Of a stretch of DNA of 21,412 nt, positions 7,904 through 14,683 are shown in pieces (the first letter of the stretch is position 1; every line of letters begins with the position of its first letter). The stretch lies in NCBI GenBank assembly GCA_964534995.1, contig CAZHSC010000063.1, forward strand, positions 1 to 21,412, read 5' to 3'. Origin of the DNA: JAJTFW01 sp964534995. Lineage in GTDB: Bacteria > Bacteroidota > Bacteroidia > AKYH767-A > OLB10. The notes beneath the pieces were generated by a model, which worked only from the letters and a program-made list of their open reading frames with translations, did no database searches and had not been told where the DNA came from. The position numbers and the translations under genes are program-made.

Positions 7904-8509
7904 TCATTTTAGATCTGAAAGTATTATCTTTTTTTGTTTAATCGTGTTCCTCATTGCCTTGTCTCTGACTTTTGGGTCATCGCTGTTTATCAGGTCAAAA
8001 TATTCAAGTGGAACAACCTGCCACGATAAACCATATTTGTCTTTACACCAACCACAGGAACTTTCTTGTCCACCGTTTGCTGTCAATGCGTTCCAATAAT
8101 AATCTACTTCAGCCTGGTCTTTGCAATTGATAACAAATGAAACAGATTCATTAAACTTGAAGTAAGGACCCGCAGCCAAAATATTGAATTCAACCCCGTT
8201 AATTTCAATAATTGCAGTTTCAAAATTACCTCCACCTGCTTCAGGAGGATTTTTATATTTGCGATGGTCTTTAAGTTTACCGTTTTTGAAAACAGAGAGG
8301 TAATAATCTGCTGCTGCTTTAGCGTCTGTCGTTTCAATCCAAAGTGAGGGTGTTATTTTTTGAGTAATCATATTTTTATCCTTTTGAATGGTGTCACTTG
8401 TTGTTTCGGTTTGGTTGATGGAGTTGTTAAAATTATTTGACTGTTTTGAATTTGAACAGGAGGTTTTCAAACCAATAACGATTGTTATTAGCACTAATAA
8501 TTTATTCAT
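7904..8509 (-). CDS. VOC-family (3-demethylubiquinone methyltransferase-like / PhnB-type) protein with lipoprotein-type N-terminus
   Basis: Residues from about 47 to 190 form a PhnB/3-dmu-9_3-mt type glyoxalase-fold domain: SLWIETTDAKAAADYYLSVF, FNILAAGPYFKFNESVSFVI, DQAEVDYYWNAL, CGWCKDKYGLSWQVVP. Proteins of this family are usually cytoplasmic and begin at the equivalent of M47 (MITQKITP). Here a 46-residue extension precedes it: a hydrophobic segment, a Cys at 18 in KTSCSNS and an Asn/Ser/Thr-rich linker, which reads as a lipoprotein signal plus tether. An internal start at 8371 would give the usual cytoplasmic form. Substrate is unknown. The gene is AT-rich and lies between the two 127-bp repeats, so it was probably gained or moved as a unit. 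Confidence 0.8.
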   Translation of the reverse strand: MNKLLVLITIVIGLKTSCSNSKQSNNFNNSINQTETTSDTIQKDKNMITQKITPSLWIETTDAKAAADYYLSVFKNGKLKDHRKYKNPPEAGGGNFETAIIEINGVEFNILAAGPYFKFNESVSFVINCKDQAEVDYYWNALTANGGQESSCGWCKDKYGLSWQVVPLEYFDLINSDDPKVRDKAMRNTIKQKKIILSDLK

Positions 8510-8598
8510 TTTCTATGGTTGAGTCAGGTTTGTCTGCTTGTTAATGGTGTAGCTGATATTGCCTGTAAGTGCCCACTACTTGCCACAGTCTCCGCTGT

Positions 8599-8725
8599 AC
8601 AGGGAATTAAAGATAGCACGGGTCGTGCAACATACCAAATGATGCCGTATTTCCTTTCGCGCACCTTTCACCAGCGGAGAGGAATACTCCAGGTACCGGG
8701 CTTTCCCCGGGCGGATAGGGATATT
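8599..8725 (+). repeat. Diverged 127-bp direct repeat, copy 2
   Basis: This is the second copy of the repeat at 7481-7607, in the same orientation and without indels. It contains the hairpin CCGGG-CTTTC-CCCGG around 8696-8710. It lies upstream of the VOC gene, so the two copies bracket that gene and its flanks. Confidence 0.75.
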
Positions 8726-8799
8726 TAATATCAGTTAGGAACCGGGATTATTATTTTACGATATCTTGGCTTGAAATCGCTGTTGAAATTATCATCTAT
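8726..8799. other. Short spacer between repeat copy 2 and the amidoligase operon end
   Basis: AT-rich, with no hairpin plus T-run and no ORF of note. It is the right-hand boundary of the accessory stretch. Confidence 0.25.
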
Positions 8800-9051
8800 T
8801 CAGTGTCTGTGATCTGCTTGATATTTTTTTTCGGATCTATCAGTGGTATATGGAAGTTTGAAATTATGATTAAATCTAAGCATTGCGATTTGTGTCTGAA
8901 GGATGATCTGTCGCTTAAATTTATCACCTTTAATAATTCTATCATCCCGGCTTTGCAGGCCGGGGTAGTACTCCTTTATCAGTTGATGAAATACGGCAGG
9001 AAAAGGCTTTGATGAAACCAGAATAAAATAACCGGATGGATAATTGCGCAT
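8800..9051 (-). CDS. Possible small hypothetical protein coupled to the amidotransferase gene
   Basis: An 83-codon ORF begins with an ATG whose A is the last base of the amidotransferase stop (TGATG at 9049-9053), a typical translational-coupling arrangement. The product is basic and starts MRNYPSGYFILVSSKPFPAV. It has no signal peptide, membrane segment or family I recognise, and its C-terminal part (Lys/Asp/His-rich) looks less protein-like. A perfect 6-bp hairpin (CCCGGC 8946-8951 / GCCGGG 8959-8964) lies inside it. It may be a real terminal gene of the operon, a remnant, or a chance ORF in the 3' region. Confidence 0.3.
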   Translation of the reverse strand: MRNYPSGYFILVSSKPFPAVFHQLIKEYYPGLQSRDDRIIKGDKFKRQIILQTQIAMLRFNHNFKLPYTTDRSEKKYQADHRH

Positions 9052-9923
9052 CAGGCTTTCACCGTCTGTTCGCGCAAAAGGTTCTTAAAGGCCAGGTCAA
9101 GAAAAGAAGGGAGTATGCATGCCTGAGTTAGATTGATTTTATCCGGATCGTTCAGGTGCAGCAACATCTCATCATATTTTTCCTGACCGTGGTGCTTTAC
9201 AATTATTTCTTTTTTGTCGCTTCTGAGCAGATAATGCAGCATACCTACGGGATCCGCTTCCGGGTGAAATTGTGTCCCTATCATTTCGGGGGTAAAACGG
9301 ATAGCCATCACCGCGCGTTCAAAGGGTACATGCGGCCTTTCCTTTTCAATGGCCAGTACTTTGGCGCCGTATTTCTCCATTGCTGTGTAATCCGGTTGAA
9401 CCACCTGCCAGTCGCGGCTGTCAACAGCATAAAAAGGATCGGGCAAACCGCAGAAGCAGGCGTCGTCAGCACCCGTTTCAATTCTGTGCATCGGAAATAT
9501 TCCAAAAGCAGTGGAGTGGCGCCGGGTAACATCTGCTAACTGCAGGTGTCTGCACATAAGCTGGAAGGAGTGACAGATCAGGAAAATATATTTTTTACTG
9601 CCTTCCTCTTTCCGGTTATGTTCCAGCAGTGCATCCATGAGCGCGAAATATTCTTTTTCCCAATGCGCTCCCGGTTCTTCCAGTGGACTGCCCGGACCAC
9701 CGCTGCTGATATAAATATCAAAAGAAGTATCCGGAATTTCTTCTTTGAACCTGACGTCAAAGCGTTCTTTATAAATGGTAAAGGGAGCGGGGAAAAGATG
9801 ACGATCGAGGATAGATTGAATCCCCCTCATCCCTTCATTGGGTTCATTGTTGTATAGATCCAGAATGGCTACGCGCAGGCTATGATTTTCCATTCCTTTG
9901 AGGAGGCTGTTACAGAACTCCAT
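9051..9923 (-). CDS. Class I glutamine amidotransferase-like protein of the amidoligase operon
   Basis: The 290-residue protein has a class I amidotransferase fold: SSGGPGSP (73-80) as oxyanion loop, C117 in ICHSFQLM at the nucleophile elbow, and H220/E222 in QFHPEAD, so the Cys-His-Glu triad is intact. The elbow differs from the usual GxCLGxQ: a His and Ser follow the Cys, and Leu-Ile precede it. About 60 residues follow the triad. It may release ammonia from glutamine for a neighbouring ligase, or hydrolyse gamma-glutamyl amide products. The gene starts 8 nt after the GCS2 ligase stop. An alternative start is M11 (9893). Confidence 0.82.
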   Translation of the reverse strand: MEFCNSLLKGMENHSLRVAILDLYNNEPNEGMRGIQSILDRHLFPAPFTIYKERFDVRFKEEIPDTSFDIYISSGGPGSPLEEPGAHWEKEYFALMDALLEHNRKEEGSKKYIFLICHSFQLMCRHLQLADVTRRHSTAFGIFPMHRIETGADDACFCGLPDPFYAVDSRDWQVVQPDYTAMEKYGAKVLAIEKERPHVPFERAVMAIRFTPEMIGTQFHPEADPVGMLHYLLRSDKKEIIVKHHGQEKYDEMLLHLNDPDKINLTQACILPSFLDLAFKNLLREQTVKA

Positions 9924-9931
9924 GATTACGC

Positions 9932-11029
9932 TCAGAGGCCGTAATTTGTTTCACTGATCATATAATCTACCACATCTTTAAGGTCACCGGTGTTCTCGTA
10001 AATCTTCAACTGCCGGTCGGCGCCGGTACCTTGTTCAAGCATTTTTTCTATGTATCGTAATTCATGGCGGCTGCCTAAATCATCCACTACATCATCCACA
10101 AAATCCAGCAATTCATAAATCAGGTCTCTTGTAGGTACTTCTTCTTCTTTACCGAAATCAATCAGTTTACCATGGATACCATAGCGTGCCGCCCTCCATT
10201 TATTTTCATTGATGAGCGCCCTGCCGTAATTTCTGAAGCTCAGATTTTGCTGCATCAGTTTGTAGATCTTCGCGGTGACCGCCTGCATCAGCGCTGCCAG
10301 CGCGATGGTTTCATCTATGCGCATGGGTACATCACAAATCCGGAATTCGATGGTATCGAAGAAAGGGTGGAGACGCAGGTCCCACCATATTTTTTTACCA
10401 TTGTCAATGCAATTGGTTTTGATGAGCAGGTTTACATAGCTGTCATACTCGGCAACGCTGCTGAAATGATCGGGGATACCCGTTCTTGGAAATTTATCAA
10501 ATACTTTAGTACGGTAAGCTTTGAATCCTGTATTTCTCCCGAGCCAGAAGGGGGAGTTGGCAGACAAAGAAAAAATATGAGGCAGGAAATACCGTGCCTG
10601 GTTCATCAACTGGATGCCTATTTCACGGCTGGGAATTCCTACGTGAACATGGAGCCCGAAGATGAGGTTGCCGCGGGCGGTATCCTGTAACTGATCTACG
10701 ATTTCATGATAGCGTGGATGGTCAGTAATCAACTGATCCTGCCAGCGGCTGAAAGGATGTGTACCTCCTGCGGCGAAGAGCAGCCCTTGTTTGGCTGATA
10801 TTTCACCTATCATGCGGCGCAGGTAGGTAACCTCTTTCCGGGCTTCATCAACATCCCTGCAGATATTGGTGCCCACTTCCACCACGCTCTGATGCATCTC
10901 TGCTTTCACCTGCTCTTTGAGGGTGGTTTTACCGCCTTCAATGATCTGGTGCATATGGCTGCGTAATTCACGCGTTTGCGGATCAATTATCTGGAATTCC
11001 TCTTCAATTCCTAAAGTGAACATCGTCAT
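9932..11029 (-). CDS. GCS2/YbdK-family carboxylate-amine ligase
   Basis: At 365 residues this fits the glutamate-cysteine-ligase-2 (YbdK, COG2170-type) family, which uses ATP to join a carboxylate to an amine. Key segments are GIEEEF (7-12) in the metal/ATP site, AAGGTHPF (86-93), HVHVG (127-131) and WWDLRLHPFFDTIEFRICD (215-233). The E. coli relative has weak glutamate-cysteine ligase activity, but the true substrates of most members are unknown, so I give no gshA symbol. Starts at 11029 and 11023 are both possible (M1 and M3). It lies 111 bp downstream of the ATP-grasp gene and 8 nt upstream of the amidotransferase gene, all on one strand, pointing to one operon. Confidence 0.88.
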   Translation of the reverse strand: MTMFTLGIEEEFQIIDPQTRELRSHMHQIIEGGKTTLKEQVKAEMHQSVVEVGTNICRDVDEARKEVTYLRRMIGEISAKQGLLFAAGGTHPFSRWQDQLITDHPRYHEIVDQLQDTARGNLIFGLHVHVGIPSREIGIQLMNQARYFLPHIFSLSANSPFWLGRNTGFKAYRTKVFDKFPRTGIPDHFSSVAEYDSYVNLLIKTNCIDNGKKIWWDLRLHPFFDTIEFRICDVPMRIDETIALAALMQAVTAKIYKLMQQNLSFRNYGRALINENKWRAARYGIHGKLIDFGKEEEVPTRDLIYELLDFVDDVVDDLGSRHELRYIEKMLEQGTGADRQLKIYENTGDLKDVVDYMISETNYGL

Positions 11030-11140
11030 AAAATGGCTGTCGGGTATAGGTTGTCCGTGTACCGGGATTTCACGGTTATATTTAATAGGTGTACATTACG
11101 GGCTGCATCATGTGCGGATGGCAGGAGCAGGATATTTTCC

Positions 11141-12142
11141 CTATGCGTTCTGAATTTCGTGGGTATGTCCAAAGCGAGGTACTGGTTGGCCTGTGGCCTT
11201 GCCCAGTGTAGCGTTTTTCATGTAGGTTCCCCAGGTAAGATTGTCCGCATTTTCACGATGGTTCTTCGCTCTGCGGATACACATATTGGCTGCGGACTCA
11301 ATCACCCAGTCAAAGTTTTCCTGACCTACACTGTGGATGTCGGCATCCGGTGCCGGATTGCAGAAGTCGATGGCATAGGGAATACCATCCCGTACGGCAA
11401 ACTCCACGGTATTGAAATCATAGCCCAGGGCTTCGTTCAAACGCAGGGTGTAATCAAGGATGGTATCAAGTAATTTTTTATCGGCGTTGAACTTGTTGTG
11501 CACATAACGGAGGTGGTGGGGGTTACGCGGTTCATATTCCATGATCCTTACATCCTGTTGGCCGATGCAGTATACGCGGAAGTAGGAATCAAATTTGATT
11601 TCTTCCTGTAACAGCATCACCAGTTGTCCTGTAGTTTGGTGGGCCTGGAAAAATCCATCCTGGTTATTTAACTGAAATACGTTCTTCCATCCGCCACCGG
11701 CATGGGGTTTCATATACACCGGCATACCGGTATATTCAAACATTCCCTGCCAGTCGAGGGGCATGGCCAGGTTACGGAAAGATGCTTCACTGGTATCGGT
11801 AGGCCATTGGTTAGAAGGCAGCAAACAGGTTTTAGGCACCGGAATTCCAAGACGCATTGCCAGACAATTGTTAAAAAACTTCTCATCTGCACTCCACCAG
11901 AATGGGTTATTCAATACAGCCGTTCCGGTAAGGGCCGCATTTTTCAGATAGGCACGGTAAAAAGGAACGTCCTGCGAAATCCTGTCAAGAATAACATTGT
12001 AATCAACTCCTTCTCCCTGAATACATTTATCGATCTTCACCAGTTCAGCCTGAATACCCGGCTCTTTTTTCGCATTAATTCTTTCTATAAGGGCATCAGG
12101 AAAACTGCGTTCCATGCCATGCATGATTCCAATTCGTTTCAT
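11141..12142 (-). CDS. ATP-grasp ligase (RimK/D-Ala-D-Ala-ligase-like)
   Basis: This 333-residue protein shows an ATP-grasp layout: an N-terminal Rossmann-like part with DRIS (53-56), a NNPFWWSADEKFFNN segment (78-92) typical of RimK-like pre-ATP-grasp regions, VYMKPHAGGGWKNVF (142-156) for the ATP-binding lysine and glycine loop, LLQEEI, FRVYCIG, and the Mg-binding end NTVEFAV...AIDFCNPAPDAD (244-268). ATP-grasp enzymes activate a carboxylate as acyl phosphate and couple it to an amine or thiol. Acceptor and donor cannot be told from sequence. It lies between the esterase (110 bp upstream) and the GCS2 ligase, suggesting that the two ligases act in series. Confidence 0.85.
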   Translation of the reverse strand: MKRIGIMHGMERSFPDALIERINAKKEPGIQAELVKIDKCIQGEGVDYNVILDRISQDVPFYRAYLKNAALTGTAVLNNPFWWSADEKFFNNCLAMRLGIPVPKTCLLPSNQWPTDTSEASFRNLAMPLDWQGMFEYTGMPVYMKPHAGGGWKNVFQLNNQDGFFQAHQTTGQLVMLLQEEIKFDSYFRVYCIGQQDVRIMEYEPRNPHHLRYVHNKFNADKKLLDTILDYTLRLNEALGYDFNTVEFAVRDGIPYAIDFCNPAPDADIHSVGQENFDWVIESAANMCIRRAKNHRENADNLTWGTYMKNATLGKATGQPVPRFGHTHEIQNA

Positions 12143-12194
12143 AATAAGTAAATATTAAGAGTTATTTCAAATAAATGTAATTACTATTTTGTTT

Positions 12195-12202
12195 CGAAGG
12201 TA
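12195..12202 (-). promoter_or_regulatory. Possible -7 element for the ATP-grasp gene
   Basis: The minus strand reads TACCTTCG, one mismatch from TAnnTTTG with the C variant also seen at 12980-12987 and 13178-13185. It would give a leader of about 45 nt for the ATP-grasp gene and so an internal promoter in the cluster. Confidence 0.35.
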
Positions 12203-12252
12203 GAAAAAATAGCCCGATTCCGGTAGGTGATTTTAAGCAGGTCAGGCTGGCA

Positions 12253-12963
12253 TCAGAAATCCATTCTGCCGAAATAGGTAGGCAGCATATCCCGCCATGC
12301 CGGCCAGTCATGAGGCATACCGGGCCGGATATCCAACCAGTAATGCATTCCCTTACGGGCCATGATATCAGCGAGCCTGTGGTTCTGTGGCAGGCAAAAA
12401 TCATGTTCTCCAACACCCAGCACTATACCCATTTTCCATAAATTCTCATCCTGCAAACCACCTAAGAAATCAACCGGGTTGTTGTAATACACATTTTCAT
12501 CATAATAACCGTCCATGTGATTGGTGATATCAAAAGCTCCTCCCATACTGAAAACATTGGAAATACGGTCGGGGTGGCGGAATGCGAAGTTGATGGCCTG
12601 ATAACCTCCGAAACTACATCCTGCCACTGTCACTTTGTGCTGACCGCTTTCACGGCTGGCCCGCTCCAGCACTTCGTCCAGAATAAACTTATCGTAAACC
12701 GTATGGCGGCGGATCCTTTCACCGGGATGTACCATTTCTTCATAAAAAGAATGTTCATCCACACTGTCCGGACAGTAAATTTTAACCAGCCCGTTATTCA
12801 CGAACCAGGCTACGCTGTCAATAAGTTTGAAATCTTTATTCTGGTGATAGGTTCCCATGGAAGTCGGGAAGATAATGACCGGTTTACCTCCAGTGCCGAA
12901 AATCAACATCTCTGTTTCATGACCCAATGTTGGGGAAAACCACTTTACGTATTCTTCTTTCAT
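12253..12963 (-). CDS. Alpha/beta-hydrolase-fold esterase (esterase D / PF00756 type)
   Basis: About 236 residues from the chosen start. In the numbering of the longer frame (start 12978) the catalytic triad is S122 in the elbow GCSFGG, D193 in GVGEHDF and H223 in GMPHDW. The fold begins with the oxyanion region FPTSMGTYHQNKDF. There is no signal peptide, so it is cytoplasmic. I prefer the ATG at 12963 (MKEEYVKW) because the ATG at 12976-12978 sits only 2 nt from the -7 element and probably upstream of the transcript start. It is the first gene of the leftward cluster with the ATP-grasp, GCS2 and amidotransferase genes, and may trim or release a ligase product. Substrate is unknown. Confidence 0.85.
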   Translation of the reverse strand: MKEEYVKWFSPTLGHETEMLIFGTGGKPVIIFPTSMGTYHQNKDFKLIDSVAWFVNNGLVKIYCPDSVDEHSFYEEMVHPGERIRRHTVYDKFILDEVLERASRESGQHKVTVAGCSFGGYQAINFAFRHPDRISNVFSMGGAFDITNHMDGYYDENVYYNNPVDFLGGLQDENLWKMGIVLGVGEHDFCLPQNHRLADIMARKGMHYWLDIRPGMPHDWPAWRDMLPTYFGRMDF

Positions 12964-12979
12964 ATTTTTATGGTGCATG

Positions 12980-12987
12980 CGAAATTA
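12980..12987 (-). promoter_or_regulatory. -7 element for the esterase-led operon
   Basis: The minus strand reads TAATTTCG, one base from TAnnTTTG and identical to the element of the divergent FAD-oxidase gene. It lies 16 nt before the ATG at 12963. Confidence 0.5.
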
Positions 12988-13100
12988 GTCAGAAATAACG
13001 TGTGTCTGGTGTATGTTCGGCAGATTATTTCAGGGAAGAATTACAGAAAATCATATTGTTATTACTGTGATATTTAGATATTTGTGAATGAGCAGTGTCA

Positions 13101-13129
13101 TCCGGATTTGCCGGAAGGCCTTTTTCCGG
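13101..13129. repeat. Overlapping inverted repeats in the divergent promoter region
   Basis: TCCGG (13101-13105) can pair with CCGGA (13111-13115), and CCGGAA (13111-13116) can pair with TTCCGG (13124-13129). These mutually exclusive stems lie midway between the two divergent promoters and could be operator half-sites. There is no T-run to suggest a terminator. Confidence 0.35.
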
Positions 13130-13177
13130 TACAATGATCATTCCTTGCCTCATTCCCTAATGAAAAGTGATAAAGTA

Positions 13178-13185
13178 TAATTTCG
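13178..13185 (+). promoter_or_regulatory. -7 element of the FAD-oxidase gene, 4 nt from ATG
   Basis: TAATTTCG is followed by CGGA and then the ATG at 13190. With the element centred near -7, the transcript would begin at the start codon. No -33 box is seen at the right distance. Confidence 0.5.
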
Positions 13186-13189
13186 CGGA

Positions 13190-14596
13190 ATGATACAAAA
13201 CAGCACCGAACTGAGCCAGGGTATTATCCGTGAACTTTCCTCAATTACCGGAGAGGAACATGTGATTTGCAGCATGGATGAAAAGGAATTGTATGGCAGT
13301 GATGAAACAGAGGATTTTCACTTCATGCCCGCCGTGGTGGTGAAGCCGGCAAATGCGAATGAAATTTCCCTGATTTTAAAACTCGCCAACCGTGAAAATA
13401 TTCCCGTCACTCCCCGTGGAGCAGGTACCGGACTTAGCGGGGGCGCATTGCCTGTTTTCGGTGGCATTGTGCTTTCTACCGAACGGCTGAATAAAATTAT
13501 TGAAATTGACGAACGCAACTTACAGGCCACGGTAGAGCCCGGTGTCATTAACCAGGTGTTCAGAGAAGCGGTGGAGGAGAAGGGGCTCTTTTATCCGCCG
13601 GATCCGGCAAGCAGGGGAAGTTGTTTCCTGGGGGGGAACCTGGCAGAGAATGCCGGCGGGCCCAAAGCGGTGAAGTATGGAACCACTAAGGATTATGTGC
13701 TCAATTGCGAAGTGGTATTGCCGGGTGGTGATATCATCTGGACCGGCGCCAACGTGCTCAAAAATTCTACGGGATATAATCTTACCCAGCTGATCGTAGG
13801 TAGCGAAGGCACCCTGGGCATCATCACCAAAATTGTATTCCGCCTGATTCCGCTGCCAACGCAGAATTTACTGATGCTCGTTCCCTTTTTCTCTCCGGAA
13901 AAGGCCTGTGAGGCGGTCTCCGCTGTTTTCCACGCGGGCTTCACACCATCCGCCATGGAATTTATGGAAAGGGATGCGATTGACTATGTACTGAAATTTG
14001 TAGATGTGAAAATTCCGGTAAAAGAGGAGCACAAGGCACATCTGCTGATAGAGGTGGACGGCCATGATACAGATGCGCTCTTCAAGGAATGTGAAAGTAT
14101 TTCGGAAATCATGTACCGCTTTGAATGTGATGAAGTGATGTTTGCAGAGACCTCGCAGCAAAAAAATGATTTGTGGAAGATGCGCAGGGCGGTGGGCGAG
14201 GCAGTAAAATCGCACTCGGTGTACAAAGAGGAGGATACCGTGGTTCCCCGTGCCGAACTGCCCGCCCTGTTAAAAGGGGTGAAAGAAATTGGCAGGAAAT
14301 ATGGTTTCAACTCTGTGTGTTATGGCCATGCCGGCGATGGAAACCTGCATGTGAATATCCTGAAAGGGGAATTAACGGATGCGGACTGGAATGAAAAAGT
14401 ACCGCTCGGTATCCGGGAAATATTTGAATTGTGTGTCCGGCTTAAAGGTACCATCTCCGGTGAGCATGGAATCGGATATGTTCAGAAGGGCTATATGGAC
14501 ATCCCATTTAATCCGGTTCAGCTGCATTTACAGAAATCCATTAAAAAGCTTTTTGATCCCAATGGCATACTGAATCCTGGCAAGATGTTTATCTGA
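13190..14596 (+). CDS. glcD: FAD-linked oxidase, GlcD (glycolate/D-lactate dehydrogenase) type
   Basis: This 468-residue flavoprotein has a PCMH-type FAD-binding domain (about 40-220): PRGAGTGLSGGALP (75-88), PPDPASRGSCFLGGNLAENA (136-155), STGYNLTQLIVGSEGTLGII (193-212). The C-terminal FAD-linked oxidase domain has CYGHAGDGNLHVN (377-389) and GTISGEHGIGYVQKGYM (420-436) with the substrate/FAD histidines. Such enzymes oxidise 2-hydroxy acids (glycolate, D-lactate, 2-hydroxyglutarate) and pass electrons to the respiratory chain. No glcE or glcF partners adjoin it, so it is probably a stand-alone enzyme, and D-lactate dehydrogenase is equally likely. Expression is probably from the divergent region shared with the esterase operon. 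Confidence 0.9.
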   Translation: MIQNSTELSQGIIRELSSITGEEHVICSMDEKELYGSDETEDFHFMPAVVVKPANANEISLILKLANRENIPVTPRGAGTGLSGGALPVFGGIVLSTERLNKIIEIDERNLQATVEPGVINQVFREAVEEKGLFYPPDPASRGSCFLGGNLAENAGGPKAVKYGTTKDYVLNCEVVLPGGDIIWTGANVLKNSTGYNLTQLIVGSEGTLGIITKIVFRLIPLPTQNLLMLVPFFSPEKACEAVSAVFHAGFTPSAMEFMERDAIDYVLKFVDVKIPVKEEHKAHLLIEVDGHDTDALFKECESISEIMYRFECDEVMFAETSQQKNDLWKMRRAVGEAVKSHSVYKEEDTVVPRAELPALLKGVKEIGRKYGFNSVCYGHAGDGNLHVNILKGELTDADWNEKVPLGIREIFELCVRLKGTISGEHGIGYVQKGYMDIPFNPVQLHLQKSIKKLFDPNGILNPGKMFI

Positions 14597-14683
14597 CCCA
14601 AATCCAACTGATGACTTTATTCTTCAGGAGATTTCAGGCAACTTTTAGCAGCCTGTATCGTTTAAGGATAAAACGCGTCAGTA

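Noticed and set aside
6257..8725. Integron gene-cassette array with attC sites
   Set aside because: There is no integrase, and I could not find paired GTTRRRY/RYYYAAC-type core sites around the repeats. The layout is cassette-like, but attC cannot be supported.
8946..8964. CCCGGC/GCCGGG hairpin as terminator of the amidoligase operon
   Set aside because: There is no T-run on either strand after the stem, and it lies inside the 83-codon ORF.
9932..12142. Glutathione biosynthesis (gshA plus gshB) as the function of the two ligases
   Set aside because: The GCS2 protein is of the YbdK type, whose glutamate-cysteine activity is weak in the known member, and the ATP-grasp protein lacks an obvious GshB signature. 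The added amidotransferase and esterase do not fit that pathway.
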